NCBI GenBank assembly: GCA_900466945.1
Contig: UBNV01000023.1
Span: 1-64,000, forward strand
Direction: 5' to 3'
DNA length: 64,000 bases
Origin: Hyphomicrobiales bacterium
Lineage (GTDB): Bacteria; Pseudomonadota; Alphaproteobacteria; Rhizobiales; Rhizobiaceae
Below the pieces are notes generated by a model that did not search any database, had not been told where the DNA came from, and saw only the letters and a list, made by a program, of their open reading frames with translations. Shown here piece by piece: positions 19,836 to 29,349 of this stretch. How positions within the stretch are numbered: position 1 is the stretch's first letter; the number at the start of each line of letters is the position of its first letter. The position numbers were made by a program, and so were the translations under genes.

Positions 19836-20489
19836 TCAGGTCCGCGTTGCCGCCATACGCTTGGCCCGCCGCCGCTCCATGAGTTTGGGCCGGACCAGCC
19901 GGTAGCCGAGAAGCACAATCGTCACGACGATGTAGAAAGCCGCTTCTGGATCGATCACCTTCAAAGACAGCGCATAATGCAGGATTGCGACCAGCAGAAC
20001 GGGATAGACCAGCTTGTGCAGTTTGTTCCAGCGCTGACCCAGCCTGCGGATCGACCACTGGTTCGAGGTCAGTGCCAGCGGGATCAGCATCAGAAGCCCC
20101 GCCATGCCGAGCATGATATAGGGCCGCTTCAGGATGTCGCCGGCGATCGAGGACAGGATGAGACCCCGGTCGAGCGTCAGATAGACGGTGAAATGCGCCA
20201 GCACATAGTAGAAGGCGAGAAGACCGAGCGCGCGTCGATAGGCAATTAGGTTAATGCCGAACAGGTCCCTCAGCGGTGTCACCACGAGCCCCAGGCAGAG
20301 AAATCTGAGCGCCCACAGTCCCAGCAGATGTTCGAAGGCGCGCACGGGATCAGCCCCCAGCCCCCCGAAGATCCCGAGATAGAAGGCGTAGAGGCCCGGT
20401 AGCAGCCCGACGGCATAGAGCGCCCAGACGGAGGCCGGGCGATAGCGGGCGGGTAGCGTCGGCAGGGCGGGCAGAGCCAGGGAAGCCAT
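19836..20489 (-). CDS. msrQ: MsrQ, heme membrane subunit of the periplasmic methionine sulfoxide reductase
   Basis: MsrQ is a b-type heme membrane protein that passes electrons from the respiratory chain to MsrP. The 217-residue product has about six membrane segments and the family's RRALGLLAFYYVLAHFTVYL near residues 85-104 and WNKLHKLVYPVLLVAILHYA near residues 152-171, with histidines placed to bind heme. Its ATG shares one base with the msrP stop codon, so translation is coupled. Confidence 0.95.
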   Translation of the reverse strand: MASLALPALPTLPARYRPASVWALYAVGLLPGLYAFYLGIFGGLGADPVRAFEHLLGLWALRFLCLGLVVTPLRDLFGINLIAYRRALGLLAFYYVLAHFTVYLTLDRGLILSSIAGDILKRPYIMLGMAGLLMLIPLALTSNQWSIRRLGQRWNKLHKLVYPVLLVAILHYALSLKVIDPEAAFYIVVTIVLLGYRLVRPKLMERRRAKRMAATRT

Positions 20490-21439
20490 CAGAAGAACTT
20501 CTTGAGGTCCATGCCGTCATAGAGGCTCGCCACCTCCTCGGCATAACCGTTGAACGGCAGCGTGTCGATGCGCGCCCCACCGAACAGGCCGTCGGCCTCG
20601 CCGATGCGTCGCTCGGTCGCCTGGCTCCAGCGCGGATGGTCGACCTCGGGATTGACGTTGGCATAGAAGCCATATTCCGACGGCTGTAGCTTGTTCCAGG
20701 TCGATGGCGGCTCCTGCTCGGTGAGCGTGATCTTGACGATCGACTTGATGCCCTTGAAGCCATACTTCCACGGCACGACAAGTCGGATCGGCGCACCGTT
20801 CTGGTTCGGCAGCGTCTCACCGTAAAGCCCGGTCGCGAGGATCGCCAGCGGATGGCGCGCTTCGTCCAACCGCAAGCCTTCGACATAGGGCCATTCCAGC
20901 GCTTGGAAGAGCCCCGCCTGTCCCTGCATTTCCTCTGGACGGACCAAGGTTTCGAAGGCGACATATTTCGCCGAGCCGAGCGGCTCGACCCTGTCGAGAA
21001 TGGCAGAGATCGGGAAACCGATCCACGGGATCACCATCGACCAGGCTTCGACGCAGCGCATCCGGTAGACGCGCTCCTCCATCGGGATTTCCTTCATAAT
21101 CGTCTCGATGTCGATCACCTGAGGCTTGGCCACCATCCCGCCGACCTCGATCGTCCAGGGGCGGGTGTTGAGCGAGCCAGCATTACGGGCGGGATCGTCC
21201 TTGCTCGTGCCGAACTCGTAGAAATTGTTGTAGGTCGTCACGTCTTCCTTGGAGGTCAGCTTTTCGTCGAGCTTGTAGATGCTCGGCTTCGCTGCAAGCG
21301 GCGCCGCAATCGCCTGAGAGCCGAGCCCCATGGCCGCGAGACCGCCGGCCGCAGCCCCGATGAATTCGCGCCGCCTCAAGTAAAGCGATTTGGGGGTGAT
21401 TGCGGAACTGGCGATTAACGGCGGATGGTAGACTGGCAT
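20489..21439 (-). CDS. msrP: MsrP, periplasmic molybdenum-dependent methionine sulfoxide reductase
   Basis: MsrP repairs oxidised methionines in envelope proteins using a molybdopterin cofactor. The 316-residue precursor has a twin-arginine signal ([13 protein letters not shown] near residues 21-33). The molybdenum-ligand Cys lies in [16 protein letters not shown], near residue 129, and [18 protein letters not shown] is typical of the family. AGAGG precedes the ATG. First gene of the msrPQ-trx-ccdA group. Confidence 0.96.
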   Translation of the reverse strand: MPVYHPPLIASSAITPKSLYLRRREFIGAAAGGLAAMGLGSQAIAAPLAAKPSIYKLDEKLTSKEDVTTYNNFYEFGTSKDDPARNAGSLNTRPWTIEVGGMVAKPQVIDIETIMKEIPMEERVYRMRCVEAWSMVIPWIGFPISAILDRVEPLGSAKYVAFETLVRPEEMQGQAGLFQALEWPYVEGLRLDEARHPLAILATGLYGETLPNQNGAPIRLVVPWKYGFKGIKSIVKITLTEQEPPSTWNKLQPSEYGFYANVNPEVDHPRWSQATERRIGEADGLFGGARIDTLPFNGYAEEVASLYDGMDLKKFF

Positions 21440-21596
21440 GGCAGACCTCTTGAGGCTCTCTCTGTCTCTCTAAATAGGAGACGGACCGAAAGAGAACAGA
21501 GTTTCACGCCGCCGAAAAGAAGGTCGGCAGGAACAATTTCGTGTAGGTCATGAGATCGGGTGGGCTGTAAGAATTCATAGCTTGCGGCGACAGCGC

Positions 21597-22202
21597 TCAG
21601 TCGCACCAATCGAGCTTCTGCCCTTCCCATCGATGGGCCAGCCCGCGCGCCACCAGCATCTCGCCAACCGAATGCCCGTCTTGCAGCACGACGCGAAGCT
21701 TCCGACCGTATTGGTCCACGTCGCGTCGCTCCCGCCGCTCCATGGTCAGCCCGCCGGAATTGAGACTGTCGAGCAGTGCCACTTGCGCTTCGATGCCGAG
21801 TCGCCGTTCGGTCTCGCATTCCGGGCGCCCGATCTCCGGCGTGTTGATGTCGGAGATCCGGTATTTCACCGCCCGGTACCAGAAGGTGTCGCCATCGACG
21901 ACGCAGTTCACCCGTTGCGCGCCGGCACAAGTCACGAAGCGCCCCTCGATCGGCTCGGGATGTGGGGCGACCGCGCCGGTGATGCCGTAGTCGATCAACT
22001 TGTTGCTCGCTGGCACAACCAGGTAGGAATAGGGAAGCTTTTCGAAATGAATGACGGCAAGTGCCGCGAACCCCGCGACCATCAGAACGCGCCTGAAGCG
22101 GTAGAGCGCAGCAAACGGGTTCCAGCGCAGTGGAGGCTCGGGATTGAGCTTCTGGCGGGCATCTTTCAGCAGGATCACGCGGGCAGGTTTGCGGGTCATC
22201 AT
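21597..22202 (-). CDS. Membrane-anchored thermonuclease (SNase) family protein
   Basis: The 201-residue product has one N-terminal membrane segment (about residues 38-54) and a staphylococcal-nuclease domain. Catalytic-type residues are visible: DGDT near residues 103-106, R and E in YRISDINTPEIG near residues 112-123, and R in VDQYGRKLRVV. Such proteins cleave DNA or RNA in the envelope. AAGGAGG precedes a double ATG (22202 and 22199); the second has the better spacing. Confidence 0.85.
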   Translation of the reverse strand: MMTRKPARVILLKDARQKLNPEPPLRWNPFAALYRFRRVLMVAGFAALAVIHFEKLPYSYLVVPASNKLIDYGITGAVAPHPEPIEGRFVTCAGAQRVNCVVDGDTFWYRAVKYRISDINTPEIGRPECETERRLGIEAQVALLDSLNSGGLTMERRERRDVDQYGRKLRVVLQDGHSVGEMLVARGLAHRWEGQKLDWCD

Positions 22203-22430
22203 GACGCCTCCTTCCGCTGTAAACTCTAATAAACACAGATTGCCCCGAGCTTAACCCGATCACTAAAATGCGAATGAAATCGGGGTTTGCGCAGCCCTGA
22301 AGCGTACCGAATTGCCACCGGATGCTAGTGACAGGCTGATGCTCATGGCTTAGACCAGTTCCAAAATGGCCTCCTTGCCCCGGCGCCGAGGGTGCAGGCT
22401 TGGCGGCGAACAGCTACCGAGGTGACACCC
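22203..22430. other. Intergenic region between the nuclease gene and ilvD
   Basis: This divergent 228-base spacer should contain promoters for both neighbours. An inverted repeat CCCGAT/ATCGGG (about 22255-22296) is visible. I see no leader peptide or riboswitch-like element for ilvD. Confidence 0.35.
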
Positions 22431-24266
22431 ATGCCCGTCTATCGTTCGAGAACCACCACCCATGGCCGCAACATGGCCGGTGCCCGCGGCCTCTGGCGCG
22501 CGACCGGCATGAAGGACGGCGACTTCGGCAAGCCGATCATCGCGGTCGTCAACTCCTTCACGCAGTTCGTGCCCGGCCACGTGCATCTCAAGGATCTCGG
22601 CCAGCTCGTCGCCCGTGAAATCGAAGCGGCCGGCGGTGTTGCCAAGGAGTTCAACACGATCGCGGTCGACGACGGTATCGCCATGGGCCATGACGGCATG
22701 CTCTATTCGCTGCCCTCGCGCGAGATCATCTCCGACTCGGTTGAGTATATGGTCAACGCGCACTGCGCCGACGCGATGGTCTGCATCTCCAACTGCGACA
22801 AGATCACCCCCGGCATGCTCTCGGCTGCCATGCGCCTCAACATCCCCGCCGTCTTCGTCTCCGGCGGCCCGATGGAAGCCGGCAAGGCCATCCTGCAGGG
22901 TCGCAAGGTCGCGCTCGACCTGGTCGACGCCATGGTCGCCGCTGCCGACGACAGGATCTCCGACGCCGATGTCGACGAGATCGAAAAGAACGCCTGTCCG
23001 ACCTGCGGCTCCTGCTCGGGCATGTTCACCGCCAATTCGATGAACTGCCTGACCGAAGCGCTAGGCCTCTCGCTGCCCGGCAATGGATCGACGCTTGCCA
23101 CCCATGCCGATCGCAAGCGCCTCTTCGTCGAGGCCGGCCACCTGATCGTCGACATCGCCCGCCGCTATTACGAGCAGGACGACGAGAGCGTTTTGCCGCG
23201 CAACGTCGCCTCCAAGGCCGCGTTTGAAAACGCCATGGCGCTCGACATCGCCATGGGCGGCTCGACCAATACGGTCCTGCATATCCTGGCAGCCGCCCAT
23301 GAAGGCGGCATCGACTTCACCATGGACGACATCGATCGCCTGTCCCGCAAGGTGCCCTGCCTCTCCAAGGTGGCGCCGGCCAAGCAGGACGTGCATATGG
23401 AGGACGTCCACCGCGCCGGCGGCATCATGCGCATCCTCGGCGAACTCGACCGCGGCGGCCTGATCAACCGCGATTGCCCGACCGTGCATGCCGAAACCAT
23501 TGGCCACGCCATCGACCGCTGGGATATCACCCGCACCAATTCCGAGACCGTGCGTGACTTCTTCAAGGCAGCCCCCGGCGGTGTCCGCACCACCCAGGCC
23601 TTCTCCCAGTCCTCGCGCTGGGAAGACCTCGACACCGACGGCGAAAAGGGTGTCATCCGCTCCGTCGAGCATCCCTTCTCCAAGGATGGCGGTCTGGCCG
23701 TCCTCAAGGGCAATATTGCCCTCGACGGCTGCATCGTGAAGACCGCCGGCGTCGATGAATCGATCCTGAAGTTCTCCGGCCCCGCCCGCGTCTTCGAAAG
23801 CCAGGACGCTTCGGTCAAGGCGATCCTTTCGAACGAGGTCAAGGCCGGCGATGTCGTCGTCATCCGCTATGAAGGCCCTAAGGGCGGGCCCGGTATGCAG
23901 GAAATGCTCTATCCAACGAGCTATCTGAAGTCGAAGGGCCTCGGCAAGGTCTGCGCACTGATCACTGATGGCCGCTTCTCGGGCGGCACGTCCGGCCTCT
24001 CGATCGGCCATGCTTCGCCGGAAGCCGCCCAGGGCGGCGCCATCGGCCTCGTGCGCGAAGGCGACATGATCGACATCGACATCCCGAACCGCACGATCAA
24101 CCTCGCCGTCGATCCGGCCGAACTGGAACGCCGCCGCGCCGAGCAGGATGCCAAGGGCTGGTTCCCGGCCGAAAAGCGCAAGCGCAACGTCACGACGGCG
24201 CTGAAGGCCTATGCCGCCTTCGCTGCTTCCGCCGACAAGGGCGCGGTGCGCCAGCTGCCGGAATAA
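22431..24266 (+). CDS. ilvD: Dihydroxy-acid dehydratase
   Basis: IlvD dehydrates dihydroxyacids in valine, isoleucine and CoA-precursor synthesis. The 611-residue enzyme has the Fe-S cluster cysteines in [12 protein letters not shown] near residues 122-133 and [20 protein letters not shown] near residues 188-207. Its C-terminus has [20 protein letters not shown]. The start at 22431 has GAGGTGA 4-10 bases upstream and gives the standard N-terminus [19 protein letters not shown]. Monocistronic by spacing. Confidence 0.97.
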   Translation: MPVYRSRTTTHGRNMAGARGLWRATGMKDGDFGKPIIAVVNSFTQFVPGHVHLKDLGQLVAREIEAAGGVAKEFNTIAVDDGIAMGHDGMLYSLPSREIISDSVEYMVNAHCADAMVCISNCDKITPGMLSAAMRLNIPAVFVSGGPMEAGKAILQGRKVALDLVDAMVAAADDRISDADVDEIEKNACPTCGSCSGMFTANSMNCLTEALGLSLPGNGSTLATHADRKRLFVEAGHLIVDIARRYYEQDDESVLPRNVASKAAFENAMALDIAMGGSTNTVLHILAAAHEGGIDFTMDDIDRLSRKVPCLSKVAPAKQDVHMEDVHRAGGIMRILGELDRGGLINRDCPTVHAETIGHAIDRWDITRTNSETVRDFFKAAPGGVRTTQAFSQSSRWEDLDTDGEKGVIRSVEHPFSKDGGLAVLKGNIALDGCIVKTAGVDESILKFSGPARVFESQDASVKAILSNEVKAGDVVVIRYEGPKGGPGMQEMLYPTSYLKSKGLGKVCALITDGRFSGGTSGLSIGHASPEAAQGGAIGLVREGDMIDIDIPNRTINLAVDPAELERRRAEQDAKGWFPAEKRKRNVTTALKAYAAFAASADKGAVRQLPE

Positions 24267-24399
24267 GCTCCGAAAGTTCCGACCGGTGGCGGTTTTCCGT
24301 CTCCGGTCTCGCCTGTCTCACAACTCCGCCGCCTGCCGGGAACAGTGATCCCAACAGCCGCCCGCCCCCACCTGCGTCCCCATACTGTCAGGAGCCGCG

Positions 24400-24828
24400 A
24401 TGACCGTCCCTTTCAGCCTCGTCGGCATCGACCACGTCGTCTTCATCGTCGATGACATGAAAAAGGCGCTGCGCTTCTATCACGAGGTCCTCGGCTGCCG
24501 CCCCGGCTACACCTATCCGGCACTCGGCATGGAGCAGGTCTGGTGCGGTAGTGCGCTGATCGTGCTCTGGGACATCACTCATCCCGGCGGCCTGAAAGCT
24601 GCTCCTCCGGTCACAGGCGGTCGCAATGTCGACCATGTGTGTATCGCCACCGGCCCCTTCGACCATGACGAACTGCGAGCTCATCTCGCGAGCCACGGTG
24701 TGGCGATCGATCGCGAGGCCATGCACGGCGGCGCCCGCGGCATGGGCCATTCCTTCTATGTGAAGGACCCCTTCGGCAACACGATCGAGATCAAGGGCCC
24801 GGCCGAATACCCCGACGGCCGGGGCTAA
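24400..24828 (+). CDS. VOC family (glyoxalase-fold) protein
   Basis: The 142-residue protein has the two-repeat VOC fold with candidate metal ligands in GIDHVVFIVDD (His near residue 11), NVDHVCIAT (His near residue 71) and the final strand NTIEIKGP (Glu near residue 130). It could be a dioxygenase, a lyase or a resistance protein; nothing nearby decides the substrate. CAGGAG precedes the ATG. Confidence 0.8.
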   Translation: MTVPFSLVGIDHVVFIVDDMKKALRFYHEVLGCRPGYTYPALGMEQVWCGSALIVLWDITHPGGLKAAPPVTGGRNVDHVCIATGPFDHDELRAHLASHGVAIDREAMHGGARGMGHSFYVKDPFGNTIEIKGPAEYPDGRG

Positions 24829-24837
24829 CGTCGCGCC

Positions 24838-25602
24838 TCATTCCCGGTAACTCGGATCTTCCTTGTCGAGGCACGACTTCAGATAGGCGAAATGCTTCTC
24901 CGCCATGCCGCGATAGGGGATCCACCCGTCCGACGTGCCTTGTGCGATCTCGTCCGACAGCACCGCGAGCGGCTGTCCCGTCGAGAGCGCGAGCACCATC
25001 GTCTGCGCCGCCTTCTCGAAAAAGTAGAGATCCTCGAAGGCATCCGCCACCGTCTCGCCGGCAACCGAGACGCCGTGATTGCCCATGACCAGCACCGCCT
25101 TGCCGCGGATCATCTCGGCCAACCGCTCGCCTTCTTCCGCCGCATCCGCAATCCCGCCGAAGTCGAGGTCATAGCCGATCCGCCCGAAGAAGCGCGCCGT
25201 GTTGTTGTCGAGCGGCAGGAGCGTCGGGTCCTTGAGGCAGGAGAGCGCCACGGCATATGGCGAATGGCAATGCAGGATGACACGCGCCTCCGGCAGCATC
25301 CGGTGCAGCGTGCCATGCACGGTCCAGGCCGACGGGTCCGGGGCGTTCGGTCGGTTCATCACATCGGGATCATCGGCGTCGAGCAGCAGCAGGTCACTCG
25401 CCTTCACCGTGGCAAAATGCTGCCAGCGCGGATTGAGAAGGAATTTCCGCCCATTGGCGGAAACTGCCGCACTGAAATGATTGCCAACCGACTCGCTCCA
25501 GCCAAAGCGGTGGCAAAGCCTGAAGGCAGCCGCGAGATCCTGACGCAGCGTGGTGAGAACCGCATCGTCGAGCATATCGTTTCTGGAGGGCGCGATATTC
25601 AT
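24838..25602 (-). CDS. Class II aldolase/adducin family protein
   Basis: The 254-residue protein has the zinc-binding residues of fuculose-phosphate-aldolase-like enzymes: HCHSPYAVA (two His, near residues 110-112) and GNHGVSVAG (His near residue 174). The substrate is not evident; many family members act on hydroxy-acids or non-phosphorylated sugars. Its ATG overlaps the stop of the upstream dioxygenase gene by four bases, so the two are translationally coupled and probably act in one pathway. Confidence 0.88.
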   Translation of the reverse strand: MNIAPSRNDMLDDAVLTTLRQDLAAAFRLCHRFGWSESVGNHFSAAVSANGRKFLLNPRWQHFATVKASDLLLLDADDPDVMNRPNAPDPSAWTVHGTLHRMLPEARVILHCHSPYAVALSCLKDPTLLPLDNNTARFFGRIGYDLDFGGIADAAEEGERLAEMIRGKAVLVMGNHGVSVAGETVADAFEDLYFFEKAAQTMVLALSTGQPLAVLSDEIAQGTSDGWIPYRGMAEKHFAYLKSCLDKEDPSYRE

Positions 25603-26735
25603 GCCTTGAACCTTCCTTCGCTCGTCAGCGCCCGATAGGTCGAGCGCATCTCCTCGCGATCGGCATAACAGCCGCGCAGATAACGATCGCCGCTGGTCGC
25701 CGAATAGGCCATGCGCCCATGCACGATGCGGTGGTTGTCGAACACCATGCAGTCACCCGCCTTCATCAGGAAGCGCATCATGAACTTATCGTCCTGCAGC
25801 ATTTTGCCAAAACGGCAGAAAGCCGGATAATAATCGTCGAGCACGGTCTGCGGCAGGTCGAACATGTCAGCCATGTGCTGGCTGATCGTCAGCCCCGAAA
25901 CCTCGCCATGTTTGTCGAGTTCGATCACCCGCTGCCGCGAGCGCATGTCGTAGGTGTCGTGCTCGCAGAAGAAGGGAATGTCGATCTCCGACAAGAGCTT
26001 GAAGCCCTCAGGATCGATCTCCCGGAAGGCATTCGCGACAGCCACGCCGTCCGAATAGATGCTCATACCGCCCTCGACCGTGTTGGCCCGGCAATGCAGG
26101 AACTGGATGCCCGGCGCATGCTCTTCCGCCGGTGTATCGGTATGCAGCTCCAGCGCCTTGGCGGTATAGGCCGTGTTGGTCGGATTGATATGCGTCTTCA
26201 CGTCGAAATATTCGCCGAAGAAGGTCGGCCGCACATGGCCCATCAGCTTGACGGTCTCGGTCAGCCCTTCATTGCTGTCGGGCATGTCGGTCACGATCGT
26301 CAGCCCCTCGACGATCATCGCTTCGAGCCATTCCGCCACCTTCTTCGGATCACGCATCAGTTCAGGCTGCGAGAAGCGCGGGATCTCGGGATAGTGGTCG
26401 CTGAACCAGGCCTTGCGCGGCAGATCGGCGGGATCCGGCCGATGTTTGCCCTCGGTATAGAGTGCGAGCAACGCCAGCGGAAAGCGCGACACATGGTTCT
26501 CGCCCGCCCAGCGGATGACGAGCGTATCTCCCTCGATCTCCGCACTCGCCGCGCGCGGCGCTTCCGACAGGTGAAAAATGTCAAAGCTGCGCTCGCGCGT
26601 CTTGCTGTCGAAGGAGGTGGGGCAATTGTCACGCAGCCAGTAGTAATTGAAATAGGCCTGTTTGCCATCGGCGAGCGGCAGGTGAAGGCCCTTCTCGGCG
26701 AGTGTCACGGCCCCGGTCGCAACATGCATGTTCAT
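25599..26735 (-). CDS. Gamma-butyrobetaine dioxygenase-like Fe(II)/2-oxoglutarate oxygenase
   Basis: The 378-residue product has an N-terminal DUF971-type segment (YWLRDNCPTSFD, where a zinc site normally lies) and a TauD-type jelly roll with iron ligands in LHTDTPAEEH (HxD near residues 197-199) and FDNHRIVHGR (distal His near residue 338). The family hydroxylates gamma-butyrobetaine or trimethyllysine; the paired aldolase hints at a hydroxylated product that is then cleaved. The ATG at 26735 follows AAGGAAACG. It is transcribed divergently from a LysR gene. Confidence 0.85.
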   Translation of the reverse strand: MNMHVATGAVTLAEKGLHLPLADGKQAYFNYYWLRDNCPTSFDSKTRERSFDIFHLSEAPRAASAEIEGDTLVIRWAGENHVSRFPLALLALYTEGKHRPDPADLPRKAWFSDHYPEIPRFSQPELMRDPKKVAEWLEAMIVEGLTIVTDMPDSNEGLTETVKLMGHVRPTFFGEYFDVKTHINPTNTAYTAKALELHTDTPAEEHAPGIQFLHCRANTVEGGMSIYSDGVAVANAFREIDPEGFKLLSEIDIPFFCEHDTYDMRSRQRVIELDKHGEVSGLTISQHMADMFDLPQTVLDDYYPAFCRFGKMLQDDKFMMRFLMKAGDCMVFDNHRIVHGRMAYSATSGDRYLRGCYADREEMRSTYRALTSEGRFKA

Positions 26736-26824
26736 CGCTCGTTTCCTTAACTCTGGATAGCGGAAGAGAAGATCGGATTTGACGATCATCATCCGACTTT
26801 TCAGGGGAAGCCAGAGTGATTATG

Positions 26825-26840
26825 CTTATGCTGAGTTAAG
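26825..26840. promoter_or_regulatory. Candidate LysR-type binding site (T-N11-A dyad)
   Basis: CTTA-N8-TAAG (26825-26840) contains a T-N11-A core (26826 to 26838) with dyad symmetry. It lies between the divergent dioxygenase and LysR genes, 12 bases before the lysR start codon, a classic place for an autoregulatory LysR site. Confidence 0.45.
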
Positions 26841-26852
26841 CTGGAGGTTAAG

Positions 26853-27785
26853 TTGAGCCGTCTGCCGCCCCTGCGTCTTCTGACCACCTTCGAAGCCGTC
26901 GCCCGGCTCGGCTCGATGCGTGAAGCGGCAAGCGCCCTGAACGTCACCCAGCCAGCCGTGACGCAAGCCCTGAAGGCCTTGGAGGATCACGTCGGCGCCG
27001 TCCTGATCGATCGCTCGACGCGGCCGGCACGGCTCACCGAACCCGGCCAGCAGCTCGCCCGCGCCACCCGCGACGGCCTCGACCTCATCGCCGACACGAT
27101 CGAGGAAATCCGCACCAGCACCGGCCTCGAAGACCAGCGCCTCACTGTCGCCTGCACCATGGGCCTTGCCACCCACTGGCTTATGCCGCGCCTCAGCGAT
27201 TTCTACGCCCGCCACCCCGGTTATGTCGTCAATGTCCAGGTGCCACCCACCGACCTGCCGCAGATGTGGCCCGGCACCGACCTCGTCCTGCGCTATGGTC
27301 GCGGCACCTGGACCGACGGTGAGACGCTCCGCCTGTTCGACGAGACCGTCTGCCCAGTCGGCCGCCCGGCGCTGGTCGAAAACCTCGTGGCCAAAGGCGA
27401 GGGGCTGGAAGCCGCCCCGCTCATCCATGTCCGCACCGTCGAGGCGCGCCACTGGGAAGGCTGGACCGACTATCTGGCCCGACGGGATCTACCGAAACCG
27501 AAAGGCCCATCTCACATCTTCGACAATTACGTCCAAGCGGTCCAGGCCGCCCTCGACGGTCGCGGCTTGATGCTCGGCTGGCGCTCGATCACCGACAGCC
27601 TCGTTGCCGACGGCAGCTTGAAGCCCTGGCCCGATGGCGCCCTGGATCTCGGCACCGCTTATTTCGCCACTGTGGCACCAGCGGCGGCAAAACGCCCGGC
27701 GCTCAAGGCGTTCGTGGCCTGGCTGGGGGAGGGGACGGAGAACGGCCCGACGAGAGGTGAAGAAAATAGGGATTTAGGCAAATAG
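26853..27785 (+). CDS. LysR-family transcriptional regulator (GcvA-like)
   Basis: The 310-residue protein starts at TTG 26853 with GGAGG 5 bases upstream. The winged helix lies at residues 5-65 (GSMREAASALNVTQPAVTQA), followed by a substrate-binding domain. It resembles the GcvA subgroup by its TVACTMGLATHWLMPRLSDF region. Its divergent position suggests it controls the dioxygenase-aldolase operon; the effector is unknown. Confidence 0.92.
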   Translation: MSRLPPLRLLTTFEAVARLGSMREAASALNVTQPAVTQALKALEDHVGAVLIDRSTRPARLTEPGQQLARATRDGLDLIADTIEEIRTSTGLEDQRLTVACTMGLATHWLMPRLSDFYARHPGYVVNVQVPPTDLPQMWPGTDLVLRYGRGTWTDGETLRLFDETVCPVGRPALVENLVAKGEGLEAAPLIHVRTVEARHWEGWTDYLARRDLPKPKGPSHIFDNYVQAVQAALDGRGLMLGWRSITDSLVADGSLKPWPDGALDLGTAYFATVAPAAAKRPALKAFVAWLGEGTENGPTRGEENRDLGK

Positions 27786-27819
27786 AAAAATAACTTGCCG
27801 ATGGTGCTGGAGATGCCCG

Positions 27820-28485
27820 TTACGGAGCCGGCTGCGTTTCCCGGAAACTGTCCAGCGCCGTCACCCTTTTCCACCAGTCAACGAGGTTGCGGTGTTCCGC
27901 AAACATCTCTCGCAGCTCCGGTACCTCCAGGGCATAGGCGATCATCGGGGCCAGATAGAGATCCGCCAAGGTCAGCCTGTCTCCGCACATCCACCGCTGC
28001 GCGGAAAGCAGACTGGCGAGCACGTCGAGCGATATCCGCGCAACGCCGCGAGCTTTCTCTACGCGATCCGCATCCGGGACTTCCCCCCGCGTCGGCTTTT
28101 CCATGCATTCCACATAGAGCCCCCAGACCAGGTGCGGATAAACATAGCCGTCCGCAATGCTGATGATCTGGTTCATCCGGGCGCGGGCTTTGGTATCGGT
28201 TGGCTGGAGCGCAGGCCCATCAAAGGCCTCGTCAACATAGCGGGTGATGGCGCCGGTCTGGTAGAGATCGAGATCACCGTGTTGAAAGACTGGGATCTTG
28301 CCGAAGGGATGCCGGGCCAGATGGGAGGCGGGGATCCCGTCTGTGGCAAAGATATCGACCGGCACGAGGTCGTACACAACACCTTTCTCCTGAAGGGCTA
28401 GACGGGCGATGCGAACGTAAACGCTGTAATCCGCACCGTATAGTCGGAGTTGATCTGTGTCCCTGGATCTTGTTGGCATCCGCAC
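27820..28485 (-). CDS. Glutathione S-transferase family protein
   Basis: The 221-residue protein has an N-terminal thioredoxin-like domain (LYGADYSVYVRIARLAL; HPFGKIPVF with cis-Pro; LYQTGAITRYVDE) and a C-terminal helical domain with LTLADLYLAPMIAY. It probably conjugates glutathione to electrophiles. The start is a GTG at 28485 with AGGAG 5 bases upstream; an ATG at 28479 is the alternative. It converges on the LysR gene. Confidence 0.9.
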   Translation of the reverse strand: MRMPTRSRDTDQLRLYGADYSVYVRIARLALQEKGVVYDLVPVDIFATDGIPASHLARHPFGKIPVFQHGDLDLYQTGAITRYVDEAFDGPALQPTDTKARARMNQIISIADGYVYPHLVWGLYVECMEKPTRGEVPDADRVEKARGVARISLDVLASLLSAQRWMCGDRLTLADLYLAPMIAYALEVPELREMFAEHRNLVDWWKRVTALDSFRETQPAP

Positions 28486-28525
28486 CCACGCTCCTAGGCA
28501 TCCATTTCTGATGTGGGAGAATAAA

Positions 28526-28822
28526 TCAAAATACCCGAAAGGCGTCCCGCTCTATATCGGCCCTGAGCATGGGGTGCAGGCTATTGCATGTCGTGAGATC
28601 GATAGCGATCGAAAATGCCTGCTCGAGAAACTGCTGGATGCCGATGAGTTCGCTCAGGCAAAACTTCTGGGCTCGATCATGATCGATGAATAGGTCCAGA
28701 TCACTTGTTGGCTTCGCCATGTCGCGGCCCGTGGAGTGAAAAACAAACAGTGCAATTGCCTCCATTGCCCCAACCGTTGGGGCAATCCGCTTGATAAGCG
28801 AGATGGCTTCGACCTGGTTCAT
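28526..28822 (-). CDS. Small nucleotidyltransferase-domain protein, orphan MntA-like
   Basis: The 98-residue product has the nucleotidyltransferase core with SDLDLFID near residues 40-47, supplying the metal-binding DxD. The preceding turn, normally G-S, reads FHSTGRD, so the nucleotide-binding Gly is not in its usual place and activity is uncertain. Such small proteins are usually antitoxins of HEPN-MNT pairs, but no HEPN gene is adjacent. Base composition is lower in GC than its neighbours, and the ribosome site is weak; possible remnant of a mobile module. Confidence 0.65.
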   Translation of the reverse strand: MNQVEAISLIKRIAPTVGAMEAIALFVFHSTGRDMAKPTSDLDLFIDHDRAQKFCLSELIGIQQFLEQAFSIAIDLTTCNSLHPMLRADIERDAFRVF

Positions 28823-28853
28823 GCGGAGATGTTAGCATGCGCCATGTTGTCCG

Positions 28854-29219
28854 TCACTTCGGTCGCTGGAGGCCTTCGTAAATGCTGGTCAGCTCTGCCA
28901 TGCGCACGGCGTAGGCCGCAGCGATGCAGTCGAGGTTGGATTGGCACTCGCCGCGCTGCTCCAGCCACTTGATCTGCTGGTCCTGCATGTAGCCGCGCGC
29001 GCCCATAGCGAGCAGGCCTGAGAGCAGGTCGAAGGTCGTGACCATCTTCACGTCCATGTCGTTCAGCTGCGGGGTCTGGCAGATCGCCTGTTCGTCGGCG
29101 GCGAGGTCCGGTTTTCGACAGTCGAAACTGGCGGCGTTCGCGGTGGATGCACCGGCCAGGATGGGGGCGGCCAGAAGGGCGAAGACCAGGGCGCGTGCAG
29201 CGGCGGGGGATTCGGACAT
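28854..29219 (-). CDS. Secreted LprI/DUF1311-like protein
   Basis: The 121-residue precursor has a signal peptide (to about ANA, residue 29) and a small domain with four spaced cysteines: FDCRKPDLAADEQAICQTPQ and ECQSNLDCIAAAY, the pattern of lysozyme-inhibitor LprI N-terminal domains. It is probably periplasmic or envelope-bound. The ATG at 29219 is chosen over an upstream in-frame start because GAGGAGG lies 6 bases before it. It is divergent from the serine hydrolase gene. Confidence 0.8.
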   Translation of the reverse strand: MSESPAAARALVFALLAAPILAGASTANAASFDCRKPDLAADEQAICQTPQLNDMDVKMVTTFDLLSGLLAMGARGYMQDQQIKWLEQRGECQSNLDCIAAAYAVRMAELTSIYEGLQRPK

Positions 29220-29349
29220 TATAACCTCCTCGAAATTGAACATGAATTCTCAACGCGGCGAGTTGCGCCATCGTTCCGTGCGATTGGCGCATGGCTGCTC
29301 TCACGATGCGGTGAGCCGCCCCATTCGGATCTTTGAAGAAAGGGCGGAC

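Noticed and set aside
24267-24399. Terminator after ilvD
   Set aside because: The GGTGGCGGTTTTCC stretch has a T-run but no stable stem could be paired before it.
26833-26852. A second CtrA-like box before the LysR gene
   Set aside because: The two TTAA half-sites are separated by eight bases rather than seven, and the sequence overlaps the ribosome site and a better LysR-type dyad.
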